From a bacterium HR20 (GTDB lineage: Bacteria > Bacteroidota > Ignavibacteria > Kapaibacteriales > NICIL-2), in NCBI GenBank assembly GCA_002898675.1, contig BEHW01000049.1:1-15690 (forward strand): a DNA stretch of 15,690 nt. The letters are read 5' to 3'. Position numbers and translations under genes: made by a program. The first letter of the stretch is position 1; each line of letters begins with the position of its first letter. The notes below the pieces were generated by a model. That model did no database searches and had not been told where the DNA came from. It saw only the letters and a list, made by a program, of their open reading frames with translations. Of the stretch, positions 6,728 through 14,258 are shown one piece after another.

Positions 6728-6958
6728 ATGGACGGTTACGGTCTTGCATGGCTTGCCGCAGGGATTGGCTGTGGCATCACGGTGTTGGGTGTCGGCAATG
6801 GTATTGGCCGGTTGGCAGCAGCAGCGCTCGAAGCAGGCGCGCGACAACCAGAAGCTGCTGGTGATGTTCGAACGACGATGATCATCGGCGCAGCGCTCAT
6901 CGAAGGGGTTGCGCTCTTTGCATTGGTCGTCTGCATCTTCCTTGCACTCAAAGGGTAA
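6728..6958 (+). CDS. atpE: ATP synthase F0 subunit c
   Basis: 76-residue proteolipid that forms the rotor ring. Two helices flank the conserved polar loop ARQPEA (38-43). The ion-carrying carboxylate is E59 in IGAALIEGVALFAL of helix 2. Helix 1 carries the glycine series GVGNGIG (21-27). At the places that make up a Na+ site in Ilyobacter-type rings (Gln in helix 1 and Ser/Thr after the Glu), this protein has Ile26 and Gly60. It is therefore expected to carry H+, which is an inference from alignment by eye. The start is set by GGAG at 6716-6719. It lies 35 bases after atpB and 61 bases before atpF. Confidence 0.96.
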   Translation: MDGYGLAWLAAGIGCGITVLGVGNGIGRLAAAALEAGARQPEAAGDVRTTMIIGAALIEGVALFALVVCIFLALKG

Positions 6959-6960
6959 CC

Positions 6961-6986
6961 GACGCTGCGATCGCGCCTGAGGCGTC
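6961..6986 (+). other. Inverted repeats between atpE and atpF
   Basis: The 61-base gap holds GACGC (6961-6965) facing GCGTC (6982-6986), a small hairpin CGCC-TGA-GGCG (6974-6984), and the palindrome GCGATCGC (6967-6974). These structures compete with one another. There is no following T run, so this is not a standard terminator. It might affect mRNA processing or stability between the highly needed atpE and atpF, but the stems are short and chance is possible. Confidence 0.3.
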
Positions 6987-7019
6987 ACCCAACGTGTCGA
7001 ACAATTTCGTACCCGCGCA

Positions 7020-7517
7020 ATGGATGGATTGCTGCAGATAAGTCCGGGATTGATTATCTGGACGCTCGTCAACTTTGGGCTGTACTTGTTCCTACTGGCG
7101 CGGTTCGGATACAAGCCACTCCGTACCGCCCTGGAACGACGAGAGCAAACGATAGCGGAGTCTCTCCGCTCTGCCGAGCTGGCACGTGCTGAGGCGCAGC
7201 GGTTGCTTGCCGATGCAGAAGAGCAGCGGAAACGCGCCCATGCAGAAATGGTCGAACTGCTTCGCCAAGCACGCGAGCAGGCTGAACATCTCGTTGCACG
7301 GGCTGCAGAAGAGGGCGAAAAGGTCAAGCAGGAAAAGCTCCGCGAGGCACAACGGGAAATCGAGCGCATGGCAGCCGATGCCCGCATGAAGTTGCAGCGA
7401 GAGGTTGCCGACTTGGCGCTCCGTGCTGCCCAGAAGCTTCTTGCTGAACAGCTCGACACCGAGCGCCACCGCCGCTTGATCGAGCAAACGATCGAGCAAC
7501 TAGAACATACGAACTGA
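7020..7517 (+). CDS. atpF: ATP synthase F0 subunit b
   Basis: 165-residue peripheral-stalk subunit. One N-terminal membrane helix (about 6-28, PGLIIWTLVNFGLYLFLL) ends in RFGYKPLRTALERRE, the typical junction. It is followed by an almost uninterrupted Ala/Glu/Arg/Gln-rich coiled coil to residue 125, with the conserved late segment QREVADLALRAAQKLL (125-140) that meets delta. Length is normal for the family (about 156-170). It is present as a single b gene with no b' partner, so it should form a homodimer. The ATG at 7020 has no Shine-Dalgarno, and atpH follows after 10 bases. Confidence 0.95.
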   Translation: MDGLLQISPGLIIWTLVNFGLYLFLLARFGYKPLRTALERREQTIAESLRSAELARAEAQRLLADAEEQRKRAHAEMVELLRQAREQAEHLVARAAEEGEKVKQEKLREAQREIERMAADARMKLQREVADLALRAAQKLLAEQLDTERHRRLIEQTIEQLEHTN

Positions 7518-7527
7518 TCACGACGCT

Positions 7528-8115
7528 ATGCGGAACGCTCGAGTCGCCAAACGCTACGCACGTTCGCTCTTCGAAGCAGCCGAGCAGAACGACGCGCTGG
7601 AGCAAGTCCGGCAGTCGGTCGAATCGTTCTCGGCAGCATTTGCGCAGTCTCCACCGCTCCGAGCGTTACTGCGCAATCCCGTCATTGCAGCAGAACGGAA
7701 GGTGGCGATTCTCCGCGAGATCTTTGCTCAGCGCACGCACCAGCTTTTCGGCGCATTCCTGGAGCTGGTTTGCCTCAAAGGTCGCGAAAACATTCTCGAT
7801 CAAATCGCTGAGCAATTTGTCGAGCTCTACAACGCGTGGGCAGGTATCGTGCCCGCATCGGTGACGACCGCTGTGGAGTTCCCCAGCGATCTCGTCCCGC
7901 GCATCGAAGCGTTCATTGCGCGGCGATTCGGTGGGCGTCCGAAGTTAGAGTTTTCCGTAAATCCGGCAATCCTCGGTGGGATCGTCATCAAAAGTGGTGA
8001 TATTCGGCTGGATGCAAGCGTGGCCGGCCAACTTACGCGTCTCCGTGCGCAGCTACTTGGTGCCGCCGATGCCATCGCAGGATCAGCCGACGGCACTGGT
8101 GTGCAGCGCGGTTGA
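7528..8115 (+). CDS. atpH: ATP synthase F1 subunit delta
   Basis: 195-residue stator subunit that joins the b dimer to the top of the alpha-beta hexamer. The N-terminal six-helix domain opens with ARVAKRYARSLFEAA (4-18) and contains LRALLRNPVI (45-54). The C-terminal signature is NPAILGGIVIKSGDIRLDAS (144-163). Length is slightly above the E. coli protein (177). The ATG at 7528 follows atpF by 10 bases without a clear Shine-Dalgarno. The gene ends 53 bases before the atpA ATG. Confidence 0.94.
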   Translation: MRNARVAKRYARSLFEAAEQNDALEQVRQSVESFSAAFAQSPPLRALLRNPVIAAERKVAILREIFAQRTHQLFGAFLELVCLKGRENILDQIAEQFVELYNAWAGIVPASVTTAVEFPSDLVPRIEAFIARRFGGRPKLEFSVNPAILGGIVIKSGDIRLDASVAGQLTRLRAQLLGAADAIAGSADGTGVQRG

Positions 8116-8154
8116 TGCACTGCACGCGAGCTGTATTTCGAACACGTGAACATT

Positions 8155-8162
8155 GGAAGGAG
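8155..8162 (+). promoter_or_regulatory. Strong Shine-Dalgarno of atpA
   Basis: GGAAGGAG, with 6 bases to the ATG at 8169, is the best ribosome-binding site in the window. It fixes the atpA start and rules out upstream in-frame starts at 8112 and 8115, which would add a non-conserved leader. Confidence 0.8.
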
Positions 8163-8168
8163 CAGGCA

Positions 8169-9731
8169 ATGGTCGAAGTTCGTCCGGAAGAGATTTCTGC
8201 AATACTCCGCAAACAGCTTTCAGGCTTCGAGCGTGAAACTGAGATCGAAGAGGTCGGCACCGTTCTCCAAGTGGGCGACGGTGTCGCTCGTGTCTATGGC
8301 TTGACCAAGTGCATGGCCTCGGAGCTGATCGAATTCCCCAACGGCGTTATGGGCATTGCACTGAACTTGGAGGAAGATAACGTCGGCGTCGTGCTCTTTG
8401 GCGATGATCGCTTGGTCAAGGAGGGCGACACTGTCCGCCGCACAGGGCGGATTGCGTCGGTGCCAGTAGGCGAAGCATTGCTCGGGCGCGTCGTCAATCC
8501 GCTCGGTGTCCCGCTTGATGGAAAAGGGCCGATCGAGACGCCCCATTCGCTCCCGATTGAGCGGAAAGCAGTTGGGGTAGTGTACCGTCAGCCTGTCAAA
8601 GAGCCACTCCAAACAGGGATCAAAGCAATTGATGCATTGATCCCGATCGGGCGCGGACAGCGCGAACTGATCATCGGCGATCGCCAGACAGGGAAAACTG
8701 CGGTTGCGCTCGACACAATCATCAACCAACGGCATACTCACACGGAAGAAGCAGCCCGGCGCGGCATCAAGCCAGTGTACTGCATCTATGTCGCCATCGG
8801 GCAGAAAGCCTCGACGGTAGCAAATGTCGTCGCTACACTTGAGCAGTACGGTGCACTTGAGTACACGATTGTCGTCGTTGCCAATGCCTCGGATCCGGCA
8901 CCACTACAGTTTATCGCTCCGTACTGCGGTGCTTCGATGGGTGAATATTTCCGAGACAGTGGGCGCCATGCGCTCATCGTGTACGACGATCTTTCCAAGC
9001 AGGCTGCAGCATATCGGCAAGTATCGCTGCTGTTGCGACGCCCGCCAGGGCGTGAAGCGTATCCGGGGGATGTGTTCTACCTCCACAGTCGTTTGCTCGA
9101 GCGTGCAGCTAAGCTCAGCGACGAGCGTGGCGGCGGCTCGCTGACTGCGCTCCCGGTTATCGAGACGCAAGCGGGCGACGTTTCTGCCTACATCCCGACA
9201 AACGTGATTTCCATTACCGATGGGCAGATTTACTTGGAGACAAGCCTGTTCAACGCAGGGATTCGTCCAGCACTGAACATCGGTATCTCCGTTTCGCGCG
9301 TTGGTGGCAACGCGCAGATCAAAGCGATGAAGAAAGTCGCCGGTCCCCTCAAACTCGAGTTGGCACAATATCGAGCGCTCGAAGCATTCGCGAAGTTTGG
9401 TTCAGACCTTGATAAAACTACCCAGCAACAGTTGCGGCGTGGTGCCCGACTGGTCGAACTGATGAAGCAAAAGCAGTATAGCCCAGTTCCTGTCGAAAAG
9501 CAAGTAGCGCTCATTTATGCAGCCACCAACGGTTATGTGGACGATCTGCCGGTGGACTCTCTCCAGCGCTTTGAGCAGGAACTCTACGAGTTTCTCGACA
9601 GCGCCCATGCAGATGTGCTCGATGCAATAGCAACGACCAAGGACCTCACCCCAGAGATCAAGGAAAAACTCGACGCTGCCATTGGTGCATTTGTCGAAGG
9701 ATTCCGTCGTACTGTTGCTGCTGTGCAATGA
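8169..9731 (+). CDS. atpA: ATP synthase F1 subunit alpha
   Basis: 520-residue non-catalytic nucleotide-binding subunit. The N-terminal barrel contains VGDGVARVYGL (35-45). The P-loop GDRQTGKT spans 170-177. VYDDLSKQA (271-279) follows the Walker B strand, and the arginine finger R377 lies in ISVSRVGG (373-380), which contributes to the catalytic sites on beta. Length and all motifs match the family (E. coli 513). The start at 8169 follows from the Shine-Dalgarno GGAAGGAG and from the conserved opening VRPEEISAILRKQL. The stop overlaps the start of hldD (ATGA at 9728-9731). No atpD/atpC follows anywhere in the window. Confidence 0.98.
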   Translation: MVEVRPEEISAILRKQLSGFERETEIEEVGTVLQVGDGVARVYGLTKCMASELIEFPNGVMGIALNLEEDNVGVVLFGDDRLVKEGDTVRRTGRIASVPVGEALLGRVVNPLGVPLDGKGPIETPHSLPIERKAVGVVYRQPVKEPLQTGIKAIDALIPIGRGQRELIIGDRQTGKTAVALDTIINQRHTHTEEAARRGIKPVYCIYVAIGQKASTVANVVATLEQYGALEYTIVVVANASDPAPLQFIAPYCGASMGEYFRDSGRHALIVYDDLSKQAAAYRQVSLLLRRPPGREAYPGDVFYLHSRLLERAAKLSDERGGGSLTALPVIETQAGDVSAYIPTNVISITDGQIYLETSLFNAGIRPALNIGISVSRVGGNAQIKAMKKVAGPLKLELAQYRALEAFAKFGSDLDKTTQQQLRRGARLVELMKQKQYSPVPVEKQVALIYAATNGYVDDLPVDSLQRFEQELYEFLDSAHADVLDAIATTKDLTPEIKEKLDAAIGAFVEGFRRTVAAVQ

Positions 9732-10714
9732 TCGCACTCACTGGTGGTGCTGGCTTCATTGGGAGTGCAATGCTCTGGCGACTCAACCAAGAAGGGATCG
9801 GTGACGTCATTGTCGTTGATCGGCTCGGAAGTGAGCAGAAGTGGAAAAATCTCGTCGGCAAGCGCTTTGCATATTTGGCATCGCCAGAGGAATTTCTCCT
9901 AGCACTCGAGCGCAATACATTCGGTACTCTGGAGGCGATCATCCACTTCGGTGCACGCACCGATACAACCGAGCGCAATGCTGATTTTCTCGTTGAGAAC
10001 AACTATCGTTACAGTGTACGGCTCGCCGAATATGCGCTCGATCACGGGATTCCGTTCCTCTACGCCAGTAGTGCATCGGTCTATGGGGATGGGCAGCGTG
10101 GATACAGTGTCGGACAGACACTCGACCTTCGCCCACTCAATGCGTATGCGATGAGTAAGTATCTTTTCGATCGGTGGGTCGAGGAGCGCGGCGTGCTCGA
10201 TCGTGTTGCTGGCTTACGGTTTTTCAATGTGTTCGGTCCGAACGAATACCACAAAGGGACGATGGCGAGCATGGTGTACAAATCGTTCCTCCAAATTCAG
10301 CGGACCGGGAAAGTGCACCTGTTCGAGAGTACCTCGCCCGACTTTGGCGATGGTGAGCAGAAGCGGGATTTCATCTACGTGCTCGATGCTGTCGAGTTAG
10401 TTTGGCATGTGCTGCGTTCGCAGCAGACTGAACGCACGCTCAGCGGTATTGTCAACGTCGGAACTGGCGTTGCACGCACATGGAATGACTTAGCACGAGC
10501 GGTCTTTGCAGCTCTTGGGCGAGATCCAGCGATCGTGTACATTCCTATGCCGGATGAGCTGCGCCCGCAGTACCAGAACTACACGTGTGCGGAGATGGAG
10601 TCAGTAGATCGAATGCTTGCAACGATTGGCATCGAACGCAAGGTTACGCCGCTCGAAGATGCTGTTGAGGATTACGTCCGCCGTTTTCTCCTTTCATCGT
10701 GGCAATACTTGTAG
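9728..10714 (+). CDS. hldD: ADP-L-glycero-D-manno-heptose 6-epimerase
   Basis: 328-residue extended SDR enzyme that converts ADP-D-glycero- to ADP-L-glycero-D-manno-heptose, the last step in making the LPS inner-core heptose. The dinucleotide motif TGGAGFIG (5-12) is at the extreme N-terminus. HFGARTDTTERNADFL (73-88) is typical of HldD, as are FLYASSASVYGDG (110-122), the catalytic YAMSK (Y140, K144), RFFNVFGPNEYHKG and the substrate-side DFGDGEQKRDFIYV. Length agrees with the family (310-330). The ATG overlaps the atpA stop as ATGA, with no Shine-Dalgarno of its own, so its translation should be coupled to atpA. atpG begins 9 bases after its stop. Its place inside an ATP synthase operon is unusual. 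UDP-glucose/dTDP-sugar epimerases are less likely given the HldD-specific motifs. Confidence 0.93.
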   Translation: MIALTGGAGFIGSAMLWRLNQEGIGDVIVVDRLGSEQKWKNLVGKRFAYLASPEEFLLALERNTFGTLEAIIHFGARTDTTERNADFLVENNYRYSVRLAEYALDHGIPFLYASSASVYGDGQRGYSVGQTLDLRPLNAYAMSKYLFDRWVEERGVLDRVAGLRFFNVFGPNEYHKGTMASMVYKSFLQIQRTGKVHLFESTSPDFGDGEQKRDFIYVLDAVELVWHVLRSQQTERTLSGIVNVGTGVARTWNDLARAVFAALGRDPAIVYIPMPDELRPQYQNYTCAEMESVDRMLATIGIERKVTPLEDAVEDYVRRFLLSSWQYL

Positions 10715-10723
10715 GCAGAGGCT

Positions 10724-11608
10724 ATGGCGACATTGCGTGATATTCGTCGGCGAATTGTTGCAGTGCGGAACACCTCGCAGATAACCTCTGCGATGCGGAT
10801 GGTCGCTGCAGCAAAGCTGCGGAAGGCGCAGAACGCGATCATCGCTGCGCGTCCCTATGCGTCGAAAGTTGCGGAGATACTGCAGAATTTGGCACAGGCT
10901 GAACGCTATAGCTTTGCGCATCCATTTTTCGAAGAGCGCGCAGATGTGCGTTCGATTTTGCTCATCGTCGTTGCAAGCGACCGTGGGCTGTGCGGTGCGT
11001 TCAACGCGAATGTCCTCAAAGCAGCACAGTACTACACCGAGCGTAAGTTCCCGGAGGAATTCCCAAAGGCACAGATCCGCATCATTGCAGTTGGCAAGCG
11101 GGCTGTACAATTCTTCCAACGTCGCAAAGACACAGTGATCTTGGCATTGCCCGATGTGTTCGGGCGGTTAGAGTTTTCAACAGTTCTCCAGATTGCACCG
11201 CACGTTGGGGAAGGCTTCATCAGCGGGCAGTACGATCGAGTGTTTGTGCTGTACAACGAATTCCGGTCCATCTTGCGCCAAGAAGTTCGGCGCAAGCAGA
11301 TTCTCCCGATTATGGCTGTTGGAACCGAGCAGCAACGCGATGCAGGTGACTACATCTACGAACCATCGCGAGCAGAAATCCTCGAAGCATTGCTCCCGCA
11401 GTACGTCAACGTGCAACTTTGGTCTGCACTGCTTGAGTCGCATGCAGCAGAACATGCAGCACGGATGGTTGCGATGGATAATGCAACAACGAACGCCCGC
11501 GACTTAATCGCATCCCTCCAGCTTGAGTACAACAAAGCGCGGCAAGCTGCAATTACAAAGGAAATGCTCGAAATCGTTGGGGGAGCCGAAGCACTCCGAG
11601 CATCCTAA
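10724..11608 (+). CDS. atpG: ATP synthase F1 subunit gamma
   Basis: 294-residue central-shaft subunit that couples rotation of the c-ring to catalysis. The N-terminal helix IRRRIVAVRNTSQITSAMRM, then VAAAKLRKAQ, and the C-terminal helix MDNATTNARDLIASLQLEYN, then KARQAAITKEMLEIVGGAEAL, are the conserved antiparallel coiled coil. The middle ASDRGLCGAFNANVL (near 86-100) is the other signature. Length is as in E. coli (287). It follows hldD by 9 bases with a weak purine stretch (GCAGAGG) close to the ATG. It is the last atp gene of this locus. Confidence 0.97.
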   Translation: MATLRDIRRRIVAVRNTSQITSAMRMVAAAKLRKAQNAIIAARPYASKVAEILQNLAQAERYSFAHPFFEERADVRSILLIVVASDRGLCGAFNANVLKAAQYYTERKFPEEFPKAQIRIIAVGKRAVQFFQRRKDTVILALPDVFGRLEFSTVLQIAPHVGEGFISGQYDRVFVLYNEFRSILRQEVRRKQILPIMAVGTEQQRDAGDYIYEPSRAEILEALLPQYVNVQLWSALLESHAAEHAARMVAMDNATTNARDLIASLQLEYNKARQAAITKEMLEIVGGAEALRAS

Positions 11609-11770
11609 TAGGTAATCCGTCGAGCGCCACAATCATGCACCACGGGACGGCCAACCTATATTCGCCGAAGGTGGAGGCAGCGCTACACTCTTTCTGCCGG
11701 CGCGTGCACCGAGATCGCTGCAGCGCCAGCTTGCTATGAACGATTGCTTAGGTTTACTCCACGCAATTTG
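11609..11770 (+). other. 162-base gap between atpG and radA
   Basis: This is the longest non-coding stretch in the window. It contains repeated GCAGCGC(T/C) words (near 11673 and 11720) and a possible loose stem GGCAG/CTGCC, but no stem followed by a T run, so no terminator is called. TAGGTTTA (11749-11756) resembles a -7 element (TAnnTTTG) with one mismatch and no well-spaced TTG partner. A radA promoter is expected here but not identified. Confidence 0.4.
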
Positions 11771-13108
11771 ATGAAATCACGTTCTGTGTTTGTCTGCCAA
11801 GAGTGCGGGTATCGTTCCCTCAAGTGGCTCGGTAAGTGTCCCTCGTGTGGAGCATGGGGTTCGCTTGTGGAGGAACTCGTTGAAGTGGAGCGCTCCTCGG
11901 CACGAGGGAACGCTTCGTCACCTGTGCTGTTGGGGGAGACTCCCACGTTGCCTGCTCAGCGCATTCGTAGTGGTATTGATGAATTCGACCGGGTCATGGG
12001 AGGTGGGATTGTCCCTGGATCGGTGACGGTAATCGGTGGGGACCCAGGCGTCGGAAAGTCAACGTTGATGCTCACGCTCTGCGGTGCACTCGCTGATCAC
12101 AAGCCACTCTACGTAACGGGAGAAGAATCACTCGAACAACTTCGATACCGTGCGGAGCGCCTTCACCTTACACGGCAGGAAGTTGCAGTGCTCAGCGAGC
12201 AGTGTCTGGAAGATATCCTCGCTACACTCGAGAGCTATACTCCGGGCCTTGTGGTGGTTGATTCCATACAAACACTCTACACACGGCAGATGGAGTCGCT
12301 TCCCGGCAGTATCGGGCAAGTACGGACGTGCGCTGGCCAGCTCGTACAGTGGGCCAAGCGAACGGGAAGACCGGTATTCCTTGTCGGGCATGTGACCAAA
12401 GAAGGTGTGCTTGCAGGACCGAAAGTACTCGAGCACATGGTGGATGTGACAATCCAATTCGAAGGGGAGGGCAATTATGCGTACCGCATTCTCCGCGCGA
12501 CAAAAAATCGCTACGGATCAACGAACGAAATTGGTGTGTTCGAAATGCGAAATGAAGGGCTCGTTGCAGTGCCGAATCCAAGTGCAGTGTTTCTCACCCA
12601 CCGACTACACTCCGAACCAGGAACTGCTGTTTCGGCAATTTTAGAGGGTACACGGTCGCTCCTTGTGGAAATCCAAGCGTTGGTTGTGCCAAGCGGCTAC
12701 GGAATTGCTCAGCGAATTGCAACAGGCTTTGATACGAAGCGGTTGCAGATGCTGTTGGCGGTTTTAGAACGTCGGCTTGGAATGGAGTTTTCCCATACCG
12801 ATGTCTTTCTCAACATTGCTGGAGGGCTTGCTGTTCGTGATCCTGGGGTGGATCTTGCAGTCTGTGCTGCAGTCATCAGCTCGCTCCGCAATTCGCCCCT
12901 GGCAGAGAAGGCTGTTGCCATTGGTGAAGTGGGGTTGACTGGTGAACTTCGCCAAGTAGCCGGCATGGATATGCGGTTGAAAGAGGCAGAAAAGCTGGGC
13001 TTTACATTTGCCGTCGTTCCACCATCGGTGCAAGCGATCGCATCGTCAAGCATCCGGATAGAAGTAGCACAGCATCTCGGTACTGCTGTTGAAAAGCTGC
13101 TGCTTTAA
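11771..13108 (+). CDS. radA: DNA repair protein RadA (Sms)
   Basis: 445-residue ATPase that promotes branch migration and processing of recombination intermediates. It shows all RadA parts in order. A four-cysteine zinc finger comes first (C9, C12, C23, C26). A RecA-like core has Walker A GDPGVGKST (90-98), Walker B LVVVDSIQT (160-168) and the RadA-specific KNRYG (245-249). A Lon-protease-like C-terminal domain (about 270-445) contains NIAGGLAVRDPGVDLAV and GEVGLTGELRQV (385-396). Length is typical (about 450). The ATG at 11771 is chosen over a TTG nine codons upstream because the zinc finger then begins at the usual distance. The sigma factor gene follows after 38 bases. Confidence 0.96.
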   Translation: MKSRSVFVCQECGYRSLKWLGKCPSCGAWGSLVEELVEVERSSARGNASSPVLLGETPTLPAQRIRSGIDEFDRVMGGGIVPGSVTVIGGDPGVGKSTLMLTLCGALADHKPLYVTGEESLEQLRYRAERLHLTRQEVAVLSEQCLEDILATLESYTPGLVVVDSIQTLYTRQMESLPGSIGQVRTCAGQLVQWAKRTGRPVFLVGHVTKEGVLAGPKVLEHMVDVTIQFEGEGNYAYRILRATKNRYGSTNEIGVFEMRNEGLVAVPNPSAVFLTHRLHSEPGTAVSAILEGTRSLLVEIQALVVPSGYGIAQRIATGFDTKRLQMLLAVLERRLGMEFSHTDVFLNIAGGLAVRDPGVDLAVCAAVISSLRNSPLAEKAVAIGEVGLTGELRQVAGMDMRLKEAEKLGFTFAVVPPSVQAIASSSIRIEVAQHLGTAVEKLLL

Positions 13109-13146
13109 TTTGGTGCTCGTGCAACCACCGTGCTTCTGTGGTATCT

Positions 13147-13749
13147 ATGGGACGTCCGACGATAGACGAGCAAGCGCTCGTCGAACTCCTCTTTGAACGG
13201 AAGGAGGAAGGCTTCCGTCAACTGATGCGTTTTTACAAAGACGAGCTGGTGAACTTTGCCTATCGCTTCGTCGGATCGTATGATGACGCAGTAGATGTTG
13301 CGCAGGAAACCTTCATCCGGGTGTATCGGTTCATCGAAACATTCCAGCGCGGAGCACGGCTGCGGACGTGGCTCTATGCAATTGCGCGGAATGTTGCGCT
13401 TTCGATGCTCGATGAACGCAAGCGTCACGGAACACTTCCAATGGTCGAAAAAGACGATGAGGGAGAAGAGCATGAACGGGAAGTCCCTGATCTGACCTAT
13501 GTCCCCGATCGTGCGGTGGATTCAACGATCATTGCGCAGCGTATCCAGGAAGCCCTGATGAAGTTGCCAGCAGTGTTTCGCGAGGCAGTCATCCTACGAG
13601 ACATCGAAGGTTTGACCTACGAGGAAATCGCCGAAGTCTGCAACGTGGAACTTGGGACGGTCAAATCGCGTATAAATCGCGGACGGACGATGCTTCAGGA
13701 ATTGCTCCGCGATCTTTACGAAGAACTCTACGGCAGCAAACAGCAATGA
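13147..13749 (+). CDS. ECF-type RNA polymerase sigma factor
   Basis: 200-residue extracytoplasmic-function sigma-70 factor. Region 2 (about 21-92) holds DDAVDVAQETFIRVY (46-60) and LRTWLYAIARNVALSML. Region 4 (about 133-187) has LPAVFREAVILRDIEGLTYE and the helix-turn-helix EIAEVCNVELGTVKSRINRGR. Between them is an acidic linker (about 98-125). There is no region 3 and no C-terminal SnoaL-like extension. The ATG at 13147 is preferred to a GTG three codons earlier; neither has a Shine-Dalgarno. The stop overlaps the start of the membrane protein, its likely anti-sigma partner. The target promoter sequence is unknown. Confidence 0.93.
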   Translation: MGRPTIDEQALVELLFERKEEGFRQLMRFYKDELVNFAYRFVGSYDDAVDVAQETFIRVYRFIETFQRGARLRTWLYAIARNVALSMLDERKRHGTLPMVEKDDEGEEHEREVPDLTYVPDRAVDSTIIAQRIQEALMKLPAVFREAVILRDIEGLTYEEIAEVCNVELGTVKSRINRGRTMLQELLRDLYEELYGSKQQ

Positions 13750-14252
13750 TGCATGAAACCAACGAAAACCATGAATCCCGCCTTACGGAGCTCCTTCAAT
13801 CGCTTCCGCGGGTGAATGCGCCAGATGGTTTTGAACAAGTGACCCAGCTTCGCGTCCTCCTCGATCAACTTCCGCGGGCACAGGCACCGGAATCGTTCGA
13901 GGACGACGTGCTGGCGCGTCTCCGTGATGATGAACGATCCCAAAAACGCTTGCGACTGCGCCGACTGCCACGTTCAGTACGCTGGCTCGCAGCTGGTGTT
14001 GGAGCAGCAATCGTTGGTGGCGTGGCGTACTATCTTGCTACTCGCACAGGCAGTCCAACATCAACCATTCCTGCTGTAACTACACCACCCCCAGCCGAGG
14101 TAAAAATCCCGTTAGACTCTGGAGCAGAAGAGCGACTGGCACCGCCCCAGAGAGTTCCCGCAACGCCTCAACGTCCACCAAAAGCAATTGAGCAGCCAAG
14201 CACGGCGCCTGGAAAACGCATAACACCTGGTGCTCCAGACCAAGAGGACTGA
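13746..14252 (+). CDS. Probable membrane-anchored anti-sigma factor
   Basis: 168 residues with a single membrane helix (about W80-L97) preceded by a very basic stretch (KRLRLRRLPRSVR), which puts the N-terminus in the cytoplasm. The cytoplasmic part contains two copies of a short motif, LLQSLPRVNAPDGFEQ (16-31) and LLDQLPRAQAPESFED (38-53), 22 residues apart. The outer 70 residues are Pro/Thr-rich and low in predicted structure (PPPAEVKIP, PPQRVPATPQRPP). No zinc-binding HxxxCxxC of classical ZAS anti-sigma factors is present. The assignment rests on coupling to the sigma gene (ATG at 13746 overlapping TGA at 13747-13749) and on topology. A second ATG at 13749 is equally possible. The signal sensed is unknown. 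Confidence 0.62.
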   Translation: MMHETNENHESRLTELLQSLPRVNAPDGFEQVTQLRVLLDQLPRAQAPESFEDDVLARLRDDERSQKRLRLRRLPRSVRWLAAGVGAAIVGGVAYYLATRTGSPTSTIPAVTTPPPAEVKIPLDSGAEERLAPPQRVPATPQRPPKAIEQPSTAPGKRITPGAPDQED

Positions 14253-14258
14253 CACTTG

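Noticed and set aside
6728..6958. Na+-coupled c-ring
   Set aside because: The Gln in helix 1 and the Ser/Thr after the carboxylate needed for Na+ binding are replaced by Ile and Gly.
6967..6974. GCGATCGC as a HIP1-type highly iterated palindrome
   Set aside because: I noticed it only here; HIP1 is a cyanobacterial repeat and a single copy means little.
8112..8168. N-terminal extension of atpA from TTG 8112 or ATG 8115
   Set aside because: The leader is not family-like, and a strong Shine-Dalgarno stands in front of ATG 8169.
11609..11770. Small RNA or terminator between atpG and radA
   Set aside because: No stable stem followed by T residues and no promoter pair with correct spacing could be found by eye.
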